A program made the translations under genes and the position numbers. Positions 41,639 through 51,771 of a DNA stretch of 64,000 bases are shown here, one piece after another (the first letter of the stretch is position 1; the number at the start of each line of letters is the position of its first letter). The notes beneath the pieces are model-generated. The model saw only the letters and a program-made list of their open reading frames with translations, was not told the origin of the DNA and ran no database searches. The DNA lies in contig DALTWK010000004.1 in assembly GCA_029987115.1 (NCBI GenBank), positions 1 through 64,000 on the forward strand. The letters are read 5' to 3'. The DNA is from Methanocorpusculum sp. Its GTDB lineage: Archaea > Halobacteriota > Methanomicrobia > Methanomicrobiales > Methanocorpusculaceae.

Positions 41639-42115
41639 TTAGTCCTGATTTCTGTCGATTACCCGGACATTGTCTCCGCGTACGGTAATCGGGATTGGAA
41701 CGATGGACTCGTAGAGTTCAACGGTAATTTCTTCTTTCGTGTGGTCAACGCGCTTAACGACCGCCTTTTCACCCTTGAACGGACCAGCGATGAGTTCAAC
41801 GATTGTTCCTTCTTCAATACCGGATACTGCCGGCTTGGGGACGAGGAAGTGTTTAATTTCCTCCATTGAGGTTTCGCTTTTCAGAACGACGGTTGCATGT
41901 GCAATTGATTCAACCAATTCTTCAATTCTTGCGTGTTCTTCCGGACTCTCAACAAAGACATAGCCTTTGATATTTTCCGGAACAATCACAGCAGTAACCA
42001 CAACATCAGTCATTTCATTCTCAACTGCTTCGAGGATGTTATCTGCAACAGTACGCTCGTGTTTTGAGGTCGTCTTGACAATGTAGTAGTGGTTTCCAAA
42101 TTCTGAGGCAGTCAT
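41639..42115 (-). CDS. spt5: Transcription elongation factor Spt5 (NusG-type)
   Basis: 158 residues from ATG 42115; a longer frame to 42163 overlaps secE. N-terminal NGN domain (HYYIVKTTSKHERTVADNILEA, VFVESPEEHARIEELVESIAHA) and C-terminal KOW domain (IEEGTIVELIAGPFKGEKAVVKRV). With Spt4 it clamps RNA polymerase for processive elongation. It ends the ftsZ-secE-spt5 cluster, a gene order conserved in archaea. Confidence 0.95.
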   Translation of the reverse strand: MTASEFGNHYYIVKTTSKHERTVADNILEAVENEMTDVVVTAVIVPENIKGYVFVESPEEHARIEELVESIAHATVVLKSETSMEEIKHFLVPKPAVSGIEEGTIVELIAGPFKGEKAVVKRVDHTKEEITVELYESIVPIPITVRGDNVRVIDRNQD

Positions 42116-42119
42116 AGTA

Positions 42120-42365
42120 TTATGGGAGGAGATATTTGAACAGCAGGTAGATGATGAATCCAATTACTCCGATAAGGGCGATTCCAATAGCCGCAACTGC
42201 GGAAATTTTCCAGAACTCCTGCTTAGTTGGTCTGCGCGCAAGTTTCAGAACGCGAATATATTTTCTGAAGAATTCGGAAATCCGGTGACCGAGAGGTGCC
42301 TTTTTTGAATTTGCACCTGCAGACGGAGCGTCCTTTTTCTTCATTTCTTTTGTTTTTTCTGCCAT
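42120..42365 (-). CDS. secE: Protein translocase subunit SecE (Sec61 gamma)
   Basis: 81 residues. A basic, Ala/Lys N-terminus ([19 protein letters not shown]) precedes the amphipathic [25 protein letters not shown] and a single membrane helix ([23 protein letters not shown]). SecE clamps the SecY channel in the cytoplasmic membrane. The N-terminal tail is longer than in most archaeal SecE. Between ftsZ and spt5. Confidence 0.93.
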   Translation of the reverse strand: MAEKTKEMKKKDAPSAGANSKKAPLGHRISEFFRKYIRVLKLARRPTKQEFWKISAVAAIGIALIGVIGFIIYLLFKYLLP

Positions 42366-42381
42366 ATTTCGTATCCTAGTC

Positions 42382-43740
42382 TTATTTCAGGAAATCAATC
42401 TCAAATTTCGACCGCATTACCTGACCAGACTGCGGTGCCGTATATGTTTGTTCTTGCTTGCCATAAATCTGTGGGGACTGCACACCAGTCACGATAATCA
42501 TGGTACGCATTCTTCCATCCATCTCCGGGTCAATCTGAACACCCCAAATGATGCGTGCAGCCGGGTCAATCTTCTGGTAAACTTCCTGTACGACACTTTC
42601 TGCTTCGGTCATGGTCATGTCCGGACCGCCGATAACGTTGATAAGAGCTGCAGTTGCGCCTGTGATATCAACATCGAGCAGCGGGGAACGGAGTGCTTTC
42701 TTTATCGAATCGGATGCCTTGTCTTCGGAATCGGATTCTCCGACACCAATCATTGCAATGCCTCCCTGTTCCATGACGGTTCTGACATCAGCAAAGTCGA
42801 GGTTAACTAATCCCGGCAGGGTGATAAGTTCCGTGATTCCCTTCACTGCACGCATCAGGACTTCATCAGATACCTTAAATGCCTGTGCAAGCGGAAGACG
42901 CGGAACAACTTCGAGGATTCTGTCGTTCGGGATGACAATCACAGTATCTGCAACTTCGCGTAAGCGTTCGAGACCGATTTCCGCATTTTCCATTCTTGTC
43001 GCACTTTCGCTGGTGAACGGTAACGTGACGACTGCAATGGTCAGAGCGCCAATCTCTTTTGCAACCTTTGCAACAACCGGTGCTGAACCAGTTCCGGTTC
43101 CTCCTCCCATACCTGCAGTAACGAAGACCATGTTGCTACCAGACAGTGCCTGTCTAATCTGATCTTCGCTTTCGATAGCAGCTTCTTCACCGCGCTGAGG
43201 AATTGCACCCGCGCCAAGACCTTTCGTGGTCTGGCGACCGATGAGGATACGCTTTCCAACTCTTCCACGAAGAGTAGATAAGTGCTGTGCATCAGTGTTT
43301 AATGCAAAGAGTTCCGCACCTTCAATGCCTTCCTGGAAGATACGGGCAACCGTGTTGCATCCTCCACCACCGCAACCAACAACACTGATCTTGGTACGTA
43401 AGGTGTTTAAGATCTCATCGAATTCGTCATCATCATCGGTTGGTGTTTTCTCCGGTGAGGCGAACTTGTATTGACTGGAAAAGTCAATTTCCGGCTTCTT
43501 TGCCGGCTCAGCTGCTGCAGAAAACAGCGGTTTCTGGGCTGCCGGTTTTACCTCTGGCCATGGACGCGGAGACGGTTTCTCAGAAACTGCTGGTTCTGCA
43601 ACGGGAGTCTGTACTGCTTCTTTCTTTGCACCGAGCTCAACTTCAGCTTCGGCATCATAAATTGCGGAAATGGTCGAATCATCGCGTGCGATGTCTTCAA
43701 ACCGTTTGCGTGAAAGTGCTTCTTCAACGATTGATCTCAT
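42382..43740 (-). CDS. ftsZ: Cell division GTPase FtsZ with long N-terminal extension
   Basis: 452 residues. The GTPase core begins near residue 117 with [14 protein letters not shown] and contains the tubulin signature [19 protein letters not shown] and the T7 loop region [11 protein letters not shown]. It polymerises into the division ring. The first 20 residues ([13 protein letters not shown]) match the usual archaeal start but are separated from the core by about 95 residues rich in Ala, Pro, Glu and Lys, then an acidic DDDDEFDE stretch, longer than usual. The C-terminal end ([15 protein letters not shown]) resembles the tail that binds division partners. Downstream is secE. Confidence 0.95.
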   Translation of the reverse strand: MRSIVEEALSRKRFEDIARDDSTISAIYDAEAEVELGAKKEAVQTPVAEPAVSEKPSPRPWPEVKPAAQKPLFSAAAEPAKKPEIDFSSQYKFASPEKTPTDDDDEFDEILNTLRTKISVVGCGGGGCNTVARIFQEGIEGAELFALNTDAQHLSTLRGRVGKRILIGRQTTKGLGAGAIPQRGEEAAIESEDQIRQALSGSNMVFVTAGMGGGTGTGSAPVVAKVAKEIGALTIAVVTLPFTSESATRMENAEIGLERLREVADTVIVIPNDRILEVVPRLPLAQAFKVSDEVLMRAVKGITELITLPGLVNLDFADVRTVMEQGGIAMIGVGESDSEDKASDSIKKALRSPLLDVDITGATAALINVIGGPDMTMTEAESVVQEVYQKIDPAARIIWGVQIDPEMDGRMRTMIIVTGVQSPQIYGKQEQTYTAPQSGQVMRSKFEIDFLK

Positions 43741-43745
43741 GAGTA

Positions 43746-45068
43746 TTACTCCAATCCCGGGATTTTGACAGATGTTATTGATATATCGGTTACATCCTCT
43801 GGGTTAACAGTTTTCCCGTCTGGAAGAGTGATCGATTCTCCGGCAATGAGTTTGCCGAACAATGGACCTTTGGGAACGCCCAATTTGCGCGCTTTTTGGG
43901 CATCGAACTGTTTCCTGCGGAGAATGATGGTATCACCATCCACCAATGAATCCTGTGTACGTGTAATATATTGGATGGATAAGGCTATTAATCCCTCTGA
44001 TAGATTGTGACGATTCGAGCTGTTCGTCAGGAAAACGGGCATTACCTTCCCACTTGTATTCGTCGTGTGGAAAACCCCTCCAATGGTTTCTAAATAGTCC
44101 AATAAAGCCGAATCATTCTTTCCAAACGCTGCAGAAAAGAAGTCTTCGGGAAGCGCAACAACAGACGGCTCTTCATCAGGAATTTCCCCATGGGGGAACA
44201 ACCTAAGGGTATAACCGGTTTCGTCCGCGGTTTTTCGGTATTTCTTCCACATATCAAAGGACATGTGGTTGATTTTCAGAAGATCTCCCTCTGTCAGTTC
44301 TTCAATTCCAAGTTCCTTCAGAATACCTTCAATATGACCAATTTCCGATTTTGAAAGCGCTTTCCGGTCGATATGCGCGGCAACAGCGGGCCCAGACTTT
44401 TCCATCATTTGAGATACAAGAGCAGGGGTGGCTTTTCCAACATCACGGGTATGCATCATGTGCCCCATTGCGCCTTTCGTTTCAAGTCCTATTGCACTCT
44501 GCCGGACAGCATAATGTGTGCCGCCAAATCCAATCAAGGGGATGGTAGTATTCGAAGGATTTGCATAGAGAACGCTTTTTGCAACAGCTGTATATGCCTT
44601 TTCATCATTCCATTCCTTCTCTGTACTGCCGACTTCCACAAAGAAAAACGGCATCGGAAAATCTGTTGGACCATGATGAGTAATCTCATACGACACACGA
44701 TACCCCTCCGGGACAAACTTTGCATGATTCTGAAGAACATATTTCATCCAGGCAGGAGAGCAATTTCCCAGTTCCCGATCATTTCCCCCGAGCTCTGCAA
44801 TTCCGTAGTTCCCTGCGGGGTGAACGGTAAGAACGGGAACCGGGTTTACACTGGAGTGGCGTGAAACAACAATAACCAAATCAGCATCAGGGTTAACAGC
44901 GGACGCCGATGCGTTTATTATGCGTTCATTAATTGTATGAAATGTTACCTCGTTCCCATCAAACAGCGGGTAAGCATCCTTTCCATTTTCTTCAACCAGC
45001 TTATCTATAGCCCGACGGATGTTTCTTCCTGCGGGATCAATTTCAGAATTCAGAATATCAATTATCAT
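43746..45068 (-). CDS. dtdA: D-aminoacyl-tRNA deacylase (archaeal DtdA)
   Basis: 440 residues. Archaeal deacylase signature: [22 protein letters not shown], then [22 protein letters not shown] and [18 protein letters not shown]. It removes D-amino acids from mischarged tRNAs, using metal-binding histidines visible above. The extra C-terminal part (after about residue 260) is longer than the classical 270-residue form and lacks a recognisable domain. Cotranscribed with ftsZ, six bases apart. Confidence 0.9.
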   Translation of the reverse strand: MIIDILNSEIDPAGRNIRRAIDKLVEENGKDAYPLFDGNEVTFHTINERIINASASAVNPDADLVIVVSRHSSVNPVPVLTVHPAGNYGIAELGGNDRELGNCSPAWMKYVLQNHAKFVPEGYRVSYEITHHGPTDFPMPFFFVEVGSTEKEWNDEKAYTAVAKSVLYANPSNTTIPLIGFGGTHYAVRQSAIGLETKGAMGHMMHTRDVGKATPALVSQMMEKSGPAVAAHIDRKALSKSEIGHIEGILKELGIEELTEGDLLKINHMSFDMWKKYRKTADETGYTLRLFPHGEIPDEEPSVVALPEDFFSAAFGKNDSALLDYLETIGGVFHTTNTSGKVMPVFLTNSSNRHNLSEGLIALSIQYITRTQDSLVDGDTIILRRKQFDAQKARKLGVPKGPLFGKLIAGESITLPDGKTVNPEDVTDISITSVKIPGLE

Positions 45069-45071
45069 TTT

Positions 45072-45890
45072 TCAAAAATAACCGATGCCGGTCAGATTGG
45101 TAAATATCCAAAGGACAACGTAGATGACCGGCATGTGTACAAGATATATGACAAGAGTAATCATTCCGTTTCCAAGTTTGGAAAGGAATCGTATGACTTT
45201 CTTCGGTTTATAGTTCAAAGTGAAATTACGGACACCATTCGGATAAAACACATTTCCAATGCCAACTCCAAGGAGAAGAACACCTAGCCAAGGAAGAAGC
45301 GGGAAATAATCCTGGGTATAAAGGAGGAATTCAGAACTGTGGACGCCGATGGGGAACAACCATTCCGGAGAGGTGATCATTGGAATCAGGAAAATGCCAA
45401 CTGCCAGAATAATCAGACCATAAATGAGGTTCCATTTCCGGAACCGCAGAAGCGGGATGGCAAGAAGCATTGAGATAGACAGCATGTGCAGGAAACCAAA
45501 TTTAATGAAGGTTACTCCATCCAGGAAGATTATGCTGAAAATCCAAGTTAGGAGCGTAATCATCATTGCAATAGCAAACAACAGGAGGGCCCTGGTCACC
45601 AGGGTTTTGTAGTAATCTCTGTTTGTTTTCCCCTTTACCCGCATCCGTTCATGGCGGAGAACCATAGCAATACCGGCAAGAATAACGAAGATAGCGGTTC
45701 CAAAAACATAGGTATTGTAAAATTTAAGGAAGGTGTCGGTTTCCTGGATGATGTGGAATACAACAAGAGATGCAAGAACATGGAAAATAATCATTCCAAG
45801 GATGGCTGCTCCACGCAACGCATCAATTTCCCAGTAGCGCTCTCCAGAATGAGATGCTTCTGTTTTCTGTACTGTCTCTGTTGATTCCAT
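45072..45890 (-). CDS. DUF1624 membrane protein (heparan-alpha-glucosaminide acetyltransferase-like)
   Basis: 272 residues with seven to eight membrane helices. The motif RYWEIDALRGAAILGMIIFHVL near the N-terminus has the conserved E-I/V-D-x-x-R-G signature of the DUF1624/HGSNAT-like acyltransferases, followed by GTAIFVILAGIAMVLRHERM. The C-terminal motif LGNGMITLVIYLVHMPVIY includes the VHxP of acyltransferase-3-like proteins. It may acetylate a membrane or surface sugar. Three bases before dtdA. Substrate unknown. Confidence 0.75.
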   Translation of the reverse strand: MESTETVQKTEASHSGERYWEIDALRGAAILGMIIFHVLASLVVFHIIQETDTFLKFYNTYVFGTAIFVILAGIAMVLRHERMRVKGKTNRDYYKTLVTRALLLFAIAMMITLLTWIFSIIFLDGVTFIKFGFLHMLSISMLLAIPLLRFRKWNLIYGLIILAVGIFLIPMITSPEWLFPIGVHSSEFLLYTQDYFPLLPWLGVLLLGVGIGNVFYPNGVRNFTLNYKPKKVIRFLSKLGNGMITLVIYLVHMPVIYVVLWIFTNLTGIGYF

Positions 45891-45902
45891 AACTCGAAAA
45901 AA

Positions 45903-47159
45903 TTATTTTATTTCGTGAATTACCATACCGGAAAGTAATTTTGGCTCAAACCAGGTGGATTTCGGTGGCATGATAAGGCCAGCATCAGCAACATCAATAA
46001 CCTGCTGAGCAGTTACTGGTTGCATGATAAACGCCGCGGAATACTCGCCATTGTCAACTTCCTTCACAACATCTTCCAAAGGAACAATTCCGCCAACAAA
46101 CGAGATTCTTGGATCTCCGCGCGGGTCAACGATGGCAAGCATGTCATCAAGAACCAGATTCTGCAGCACGGATACATCTAAACGTTCAATTGCATCAGCA
46201 GTCTCGTCCTTCTTTCGAGTCAATTCATACCACTGACTCTCAAGATAGAGGTGGATTACATGCATATCCGGAGATGGTTCGCGTGCAGGAACTGCATTCT
46301 TTTTGACATCAACCTTTTTAATTGGAGTAATGTTGAATCGCAGAGCAAGGTCTCCCAGGAACATATCTGCATTCATGCCGGCAAGATCACGAACAAGACG
46401 GTGGTATCCGTAAATTCTTACGGAATCGTGAGCGAAAAGCACACTCATAAACCGCTCGGCATCCGGCGTTACCCTATTTTCGGAACTCCGGCGTTCGCAG
46501 ACATTAACCGATGATTTTGCACGGTGGTGACCATCGGCAATATAGAGATTCGGAATGTTAGCGAACATGCCGGTAATTTCTGCAACCTCGGATGGGTCGT
46601 CAATACGGTAAATCTGATGAAGCGTCCCATTCTTTGCTGTATATTCGCCAAACGGTTTGCGGGAATCTGCCATCGCACAGAGGGTTTTCTGGACTTCGGA
46701 CGGGTCCTTATACAGCAGGAATACCTGACCGGTGTGAGCAGATACGGAATCGATATGGCGGGTTCTGTCCTCTTCTTTATCGTATCGGGTAAGTTCATGC
46801 TTTTTGATGATATCATCCTTGTATTCTTGTACTGAAACACAGGATATGAGACCGGTAAATACCTCGCCTGCTAGCGTTATCCGGTAGAGATAGTAGGCAT
46901 CCTTTGCATCCTCTTCAAAAAGACCGTCTGCTTTGAACTTTGCAAACATCTCTTTTGCCCGTTCATAAATCCGGTCATCATGCGGATCGATGTCCGGTAA
47001 TTCGGCATCGGTTCGAATGACGCGGAGGAAAGACTTCGGATTTTCCGCAATTACTTCAGCAGCTTCCTCACGTTCAATTACATCATACGGAACCGAAGGA
47101 ACGACCGCAAACGCCTCCGGGGACGGGTGCAGTCCTTTGAAAGGATATATGGTAACCAT
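45903..47159 (-). CDS. DUF1015 family protein
   Basis: 418 residues. The family begins with IYPFKGLHPSPEAFAVVPSVPYDVI and contains YDKEEDRTRHIDSVSAHTGQVFLLY and LYIADGHHRAKSSVNV; all are present. DUF1015 is widespread in anaerobes and methanogens. Its fold suggests a kinase-like or nucleotidyl enzyme (some relatives resemble SerK), yet no reaction is proven. Normal length. Its start is divergent from rimI, sharing a 40-base gap. Confidence 0.85.
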   Translation of the reverse strand: MVTIYPFKGLHPSPEAFAVVPSVPYDVIEREEAAEVIAENPKSFLRVIRTDAELPDIDPHDDRIYERAKEMFAKFKADGLFEEDAKDAYYLYRITLAGEVFTGLISCVSVQEYKDDIIKKHELTRYDKEEDRTRHIDSVSAHTGQVFLLYKDPSEVQKTLCAMADSRKPFGEYTAKNGTLHQIYRIDDPSEVAEITGMFANIPNLYIADGHHRAKSSVNVCERRSSENRVTPDAERFMSVLFAHDSVRIYGYHRLVRDLAGMNADMFLGDLALRFNITPIKKVDVKKNAVPAREPSPDMHVIHLYLESQWYELTRKKDETADAIERLDVSVLQNLVLDDMLAIVDPRGDPRISFVGGIVPLEDVVKEVDNGEYSAAFIMQPVTAQQVIDVADAGLIMPPKSTWFEPKLLSGMVIHEIK

Positions 47160-47198
47160 GTTGTTATATTGATTGGGAGTTTAATAATAAAATATTAC

Positions 47199-47681
47199 AT
47201 GGTAATAGTCAACGGTATTGGAGGGACTAGAGCTGGATGCACGTTCCGGAAAGCAACACTGGATGATATTCCGGACATCTATCGAATAGAAACCCTTTGC
47301 TTCAAAGATCCTTGGGATTACAAATCTATGATAGAGATGATGACGGTTTTTCTCACGTCATTTATCGTTGCAGAAGCAGACGGAAGAATCATCGGTTTTG
47401 GAGCGGGTGCTGTTGAAGAAACAGGTCAGGAAAAATATGGACATGTCTGTAATCTTGCAGTTTCTCCTGAAATGCGCGGTCTTGGAATCGGGCGGCTTCT
47501 TCTCAGGAAACTAGAACGAGAGTTTTTTTTGGAGGGGTGTACCGCATGCAGTCTTGAAGTCAGAACCAGCAATACCTCTGCGCACAGTTTTTATGAACGG
47601 ATTGGGTATGAAGATGTCATCGTTTTCGGCGGATATTACGCCGATGGTGAGGATGCCATCGTTATGATGCGATGGTTCTAA
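47199..47681 (+). CDS. rimI: RimI-type N-acetyltransferase
   Basis: 160 residues from ATG 47199; a longer frame from 47127 covers the opposite gene and is unlikely. GNAT core: FRKATLDDIPDIYRIETLCFKDPW, VCNLAVSPEMRGLGIGRLLLRKLE (acetyl-CoA loop R-G-L-G-I-G), and SLEVRTSNTSAHSFYERIGYEDV. Archaeal RimI acetylates protein N-termini. It carries the F-x-D-P-W motif and N...A..FY of RimI-type enzymes. Confidence 0.88.
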   Translation: MVIVNGIGGTRAGCTFRKATLDDIPDIYRIETLCFKDPWDYKSMIEMMTVFLTSFIVAEADGRIIGFGAGAVEETGQEKYGHVCNLAVSPEMRGLGIGRLLLRKLEREFFLEGCTACSLEVRTSNTSAHSFYERIGYEDVIVFGGYYADGEDAIVMMRWF

Positions 47682-47719
47682 CCTCTCTTTTAATGTTTTG
47701 AACGTGCAATATGTAGATA

Positions 47720-48298
47720 ATGTCAGATGCACCGAAGAAAATAGCAGAAATTGCTGATATATTGGGCATTTCCGAGTCAGAATGCCGTGAGATAGCAAAA
47801 GAATTTGAAGAACTTCTCCCTGCTAAAAAAGTCGGCCGTATTTCAGTATACGATGACAATTCCGTTGATCGATTCCGAAAAATCGCGGACCTCAAAGCCC
47901 AGGGGCTGCCACATGCAGTGGTAATTGCAGCAATACGCGGCGGAAAAACGCTTGAAGAACGGGCACGTGAAGATATGAAAAAAATGGGTATCGCGGACGG
48001 AAACGGACCGGCACCTGTTGATCCCCCAAAACCAAAAGAGATACCACGCTCTGAAACAGAGGAGGAACTTATTCTCGCAATTCGGTCCCTTGAAAAGAAA
48101 GTCGCAACAATGGATCACCGGTTTGCGGCCATCCGGGAAACGAATGAAACCAGCATGGATAAGATTCTCGATGCAGTTGGAAACGTTGCATCAGAGGTTC
48201 GTTCCCTCAAAGAACAAATGCATGAACTCTGGGACCAGATAGCATCATTAGAGAACTATCTCCAGGAACAGAGTCAGAAACCGTTTTGGAAACGCTGA
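47720..48298 (+). CDS. MerR-like HTH protein with C-terminal coiled coil
   Basis: 192 residues. N-terminal winged-helix region of MerR type (KKIAEIADILGISESECREIAKEF, ISVYDDNSVDRFRKIADLKAQGLPHAVV). A Pro-rich linker (PAPVDPPKPKEIP) leads to a coiled coil (EEELILAIRSLEKKVATM...SLKEQMHELWDQIASLENYLQEQ), with a phased heptad pattern. It likely binds DNA as a dimer. Upstream of pycB by 107 bases; whether it regulates pyc is unproven. Confidence 0.7.
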   Translation: MSDAPKKIAEIADILGISESECREIAKEFEELLPAKKVGRISVYDDNSVDRFRKIADLKAQGLPHAVVIAAIRGGKTLEERAREDMKKMGIADGNGPAPVDPPKPKEIPRSETEEELILAIRSLEKKVATMDHRFAAIRETNETSMDKILDAVGNVASEVRSLKEQMHELWDQIASLENYLQEQSQKPFWKR

Positions 48299-48404
48299 TT
48301 TACCACGAGGAATATTTTCCTCCCAATAGCCTACTTTTTTTACCTTTCACAACATAACTATCTACGGTTTAGATAAACTCTGGAAAGCCGGGAGTTATCA
48401 AATA

Positions 48405-50141
48405 ATGACACAACTCAAAATTACCGATACAACGCTTCGTGATGCGCATCAGTCACTTGCAGCGACACGGATGCGTACCGAAGATATGCTATCTTTGGCA
48501 TCTGAAATGGACAAGGCCGGGTTCTGGTCTGTTGAAGCTTGGGGAGGCGCAACCTTTGATACCTGCATTCGATATCTAAATGACGACCCCTGGGAACGTC
48601 TGCGTGACCTGAAGAAAATTTTCGTCAAGACTCCTATTCAGATGCTTCTCCGCGGACAGAATCTTGTTGGATACAAACATTACCCCGACGATGTGGTAGA
48701 TGCATTCATTACAGCTGCAGCGAAAAACGGTGTCGGCGTTTTCCGTGTTTTTGATGCGTTAAATGATATCAGAAACATGGAACGTTCGATGAAATCCGTT
48801 ATTGATACAGGATCTCATCTTCAGGGAACAATATCCTATACAACTAGCCCAGTTCACACAATAAACGGCTTCGTGAACCTGGCAGAGGAACTCTACAGCA
48901 AGGGGTGCAATTCCATCTGTATCAAAGATATGGCAGGACTCATCATGCCGGAAGCTGCGCGTGAACTCATTACCGGCATCAAAAAACGTATCGATATCCC
49001 AGTCGGTCTTCACACCCATTCAACATCCGGAATTGCCCCGATGAGTTACCAGGCAGCCATCGAAGCAGGTGTTGACATTCTTGATACAGCAATGTCTCCG
49101 TTTGCCGGAGGAACAAGTCAACCGGCTACCGAATCTATCGTTGCATCGCTTGCAGGAACCACGCGTGACACAGGAATTTCCCTATCCTCCCTTCGTGCCA
49201 TAAAGAACGAGGCAATTAAAGTCCGCAACAAATACGACACCCTCATCAACCCGATTTCCATGCGTATCGACTCGGATGTTCTGGTCTACCAGCTTCCAGG
49301 AGGGATGATTTCCAACCTTATCTCCCAGCTCAAAGAACAGAACGCACTGGATAAATTCGAAGAGGTGCTTGTAGAAATACCGAAAGTTCGCGCCGACCTC
49401 GGATATCCGCCACTTGTCACACCAACATCGCAGATTGTCGGAACCCAATCCGTCCTGAACGTCTTGTCCGCAAACCGCTATGAAACCGTCACCAACGAAG
49501 TACGTGACTATCTCCGCGGTCTCTATGGAAAGAGCCCGGCACCGCTTGATCCGGCATTTGTGAAATCCATCATCGGCGAAACAGAGAGAATCACCTGTCG
49601 CCCAGCAGATACCCTGGAACCGATTATTGGAAAAATGAAATCGGATGCAGAAGCACAGGGACTTATCAATAAAGAAGAAGACCTCCTGACCTACATCCTC
49701 TACCCGGCAATTGCTCCGGCATTCCTGAAAGGAGAGACAAAATGCCAGGAAATCCCAGCTGCTGCAAAACCAGGGATGACGGTTGCTGTCCCGGCAGTTG
49801 ACTATGACATTCCACGTTCTATGGAGGTTGAAGTCGATGGAGAAGTCTATGCAGTCCGCATTCTCTCTGTTGAAGGAGAGTCAGTTGTCGACGACACCGA
49901 AAAACCGCTTCGCCAGAGAGGAGATGTTCCAGGTGGAGTCAAGAGCAGTATTCAGGGAATGGTACTTGACATCAAAGTGCAGGCCGGACAGAAAGTCTCA
50001 GTCGGCGACACCCTCGTTGTTCTGGAAGCAATGAAGATGGAGAACCCTGTTGTTAGTCCGGTAGACGGAACAGTCACAGAAATCTTCGTTGAAAATGGAA
50101 CGGTTGTCCAGAACGGAGATGTTCTTCTGGTGGTGAAATGA
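48405..50141 (+). CDS. pycB: Pyruvate carboxylase subunit B (carboxyltransferase plus biotin carrier)
   Basis: 578 residues. Carboxyltransferase TIM barrel: ITDTTLRDAHQSLAATRM, VEAWGGATFDTCIRYLNDDPWERLR, MLLRGQNLVGYKHYPDDV and KDMAGLIMPEAA. The C-terminal biotin carrier domain has the biotinylation site EAMKMENPV. It transfers CO2 from biotin to pyruvate to make oxaloacetate for anaplerosis in methanogens. Its stop overlaps pycA by four bases. Normal length and order. Confidence 0.95.
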   Translation: MTQLKITDTTLRDAHQSLAATRMRTEDMLSLASEMDKAGFWSVEAWGGATFDTCIRYLNDDPWERLRDLKKIFVKTPIQMLLRGQNLVGYKHYPDDVVDAFITAAAKNGVGVFRVFDALNDIRNMERSMKSVIDTGSHLQGTISYTTSPVHTINGFVNLAEELYSKGCNSICIKDMAGLIMPEAARELITGIKKRIDIPVGLHTHSTSGIAPMSYQAAIEAGVDILDTAMSPFAGGTSQPATESIVASLAGTTRDTGISLSSLRAIKNEAIKVRNKYDTLINPISMRIDSDVLVYQLPGGMISNLISQLKEQNALDKFEEVLVEIPKVRADLGYPPLVTPTSQIVGTQSVLNVLSANRYETVTNEVRDYLRGLYGKSPAPLDPAFVKSIIGETERITCRPADTLEPIIGKMKSDAEAQGLINKEEDLLTYILYPAIAPAFLKGETKCQEIPAAAKPGMTVAVPAVDYDIPRSMEVEVDGEVYAVRILSVEGESVVDDTEKPLRQRGDVPGGVKSSIQGMVLDIKVQAGQKVSVGDTLVVLEAMKMENPVVSPVDGTVTEIFVENGTVVQNGDVLLVVK

Positions 50142-51637
50142 AAACCCACTATTTCGACAAGATCCTTGTTGCAAACCGCGGAGAAATTGCTATCCGTGTG
50201 ATGCGTGCCTGCAAAGAAATGGGCATCGAAACTGTCGCTGTGTATTCAGAGGCTGATGAAAATTCACTGCATGTGAAATATGCAGATGAAGCATTCCCAA
50301 TTGGTCCAGCACATCCGACGAAAAGTTACCTCAATATCGAGCGTATTCTAGAAGTCGCTGATATGACTGGTGCCGATGCCATTCACCCAGGGTATGGATT
50401 CCTTGCCGAAAAAGCAGAGTTTGCAGGTGCTGTCAGAAAAGCCGGGATTTCCTACATAGGACCGTCCGAAGAAACCATCCGGATGATGGGATCAAAGCTT
50501 GAATCAAAACAAGCTATGCATGACGCCGGTGTTCCGGTCCTTCCATGGACACAGTCAACAAACCATGAAGATGCGAAAAGATTTGCAGAATCCATTGGAT
50601 ACCCAGTAATTGTTAAAGCATCAGCCGGCGGCGGTGGAATCGGCATGACGATTGCCACCTGTGAAGCGGAACTTGACGAGGCAATCGCAAAATCCATGCG
50701 TACTGCAGCATCCGCATTCGGCGACTCGACTGTTTTCATAGAAAAATATCTGGCCAAACCGCGACACATTGAGGTGCAGATTTTCGCAGACTCTCATGGA
50801 AATGTCATTCATTTATATGAACGTGAATGTTCCATTCAGAGACGCCACCAGAAACTGATTGAAGAGGCACCCTGCCCAATCATGACACCGGAGCTGAGAG
50901 AACGCATGACACAATCGGCAATCACTGTTGCAAAGACCTGCAAATATGAGAATGCCGGAACAGTCGAGTTCCTCTACGATGATGGAAACTACTACTTCAT
51001 GGAAATGAACACTCGCCTCCAGGTTGAGCACACAATCACAGAACTGGTCACTGGTCTCGATATGGTCCGCATGCAGATTATGGTAGCAGCAGGAGAACCA
51101 CTCCCATACACTCAGGACCAGATTACCTGCCGCGGTCATGCAATCGAATGCCGTATCAACGCGGAAGATCCGATGAACGATTTCCAGTCTGATGCGGGAA
51201 AGATTACTCACTATCGTTCCCCGGGAGGACCGGGCATCCGTATCGACAGTGGAATCCACACAGGATATGCAATTCCTCCACAGTATGATTCGATGATTGC
51301 AAAACTCTGCGCACGAGCCATGACTCGTGATGAGGCAATTACCAGAATGCGCCGTGCATTGAATGAATATGTCATTCTTGGAGTGAAGACAACACTTCCT
51401 CTCCACTATGCTGTCATGAACAATCCCGAATTTATTGCCGGAAACACTCACACACATTTCCTCTCTGAACCTACGGTGGAAAACTCTCTTCCTATCTATA
51501 TGCGTGAGAGCGAAACCCGTATGCATCAGCTTGCTGCATCACTCAAAAGCGGCAAGGACAAAACTGTTGCTGTGACAGCGGCGGTAACCGCATACATGAG
51601 TGCCCTGGCGAAAAAGAATGCGAACGGAAAGAACTAA
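50138..51637 (+). CDS. pycA: Pyruvate carboxylase subunit A (biotin carboxylase)
   Basis: 499 residues. Biotin carboxylase/ATP-grasp features: ILVANRGEIAIRVMRACKEMGIETVAVYSEADE, IHPGYGFLAEKAEFA, VIVKASAGGGGIGM (P-loop lid), RHIEVQIFADSHGNVIHLYERECS, EMNTRLQVEHTITE and GHAIECRINAEDP. ATP-dependent carboxylation of biotin on PycB. Translationally coupled to pycB. Complete. Confidence 0.95.
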   Translation: MKTHYFDKILVANRGEIAIRVMRACKEMGIETVAVYSEADENSLHVKYADEAFPIGPAHPTKSYLNIERILEVADMTGADAIHPGYGFLAEKAEFAGAVRKAGISYIGPSEETIRMMGSKLESKQAMHDAGVPVLPWTQSTNHEDAKRFAESIGYPVIVKASAGGGGIGMTIATCEAELDEAIAKSMRTAASAFGDSTVFIEKYLAKPRHIEVQIFADSHGNVIHLYERECSIQRRHQKLIEEAPCPIMTPELRERMTQSAITVAKTCKYENAGTVEFLYDDGNYYFMEMNTRLQVEHTITELVTGLDMVRMQIMVAAGEPLPYTQDQITCRGHAIECRINAEDPMNDFQSDAGKITHYRSPGGPGIRIDSGIHTGYAIPPQYDSMIAKLCARAMTRDEAITRMRRALNEYVILGVKTTLPLHYAVMNNPEFIAGNTHTHFLSEPTVENSLPIYMRESETRMHQLAASLKSGKDKTVAVTAAVTAYMSALAKKNANGKN

Positions 51638-51652
51638 CCTTCTTTCCGATAC

Positions 51653-51660
51653 GTATTTAA
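51653..51660 (+). promoter_or_regulatory. TATA-like box for the tRNA gene
   Basis: TATTTAAC at 51653-51660 is centred about 34 bases upstream of the tRNA 5' end, close to the usual distance for an archaeal tRNA promoter. Confidence 0.4.
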
Positions 51661-51690
51661 CGATAAACATCCTTTTTATTATGCAATCTT

Positions 51691-51764
51691 GCTGCGCTGG
51701 CCTAGCTGGTTAGGGCGCGGGACTCATAATCCCGAGATCGGGGGTTCGGATCCCTCGCGCAGCA
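51691..51764 (+). tRNA. tRNA with CAU anticodon (elongator Met, or Ile2)
   Basis: 74 bases. Acceptor GCTGCGC/GCGCAGC (7 perfect pairs), D-arm GCC...GGC with CTAGCTGGTTAG loop, anticodon stem CGGGA/TCCCG around CTCATAA (CAT at 51725-51727), T-arm GGGGG-TTCGGAT-CCCTC and discriminator A. The encoded anticodon CAU suits elongator methionine, or isoleucine AUA if C34 is modified; the sequence alone cannot decide, and the acceptor bases do not resemble the usual initiator (no A1-U72). No intron. Confidence 0.9.
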
Positions 51765-51771
51765 CTCTTTT

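Noticed and set aside
51691..51764. tRNA as integration site of the element
   Set aside because: It is intact, 38 kb from the integrase and flanked by host genes; no repeat links it to the element.
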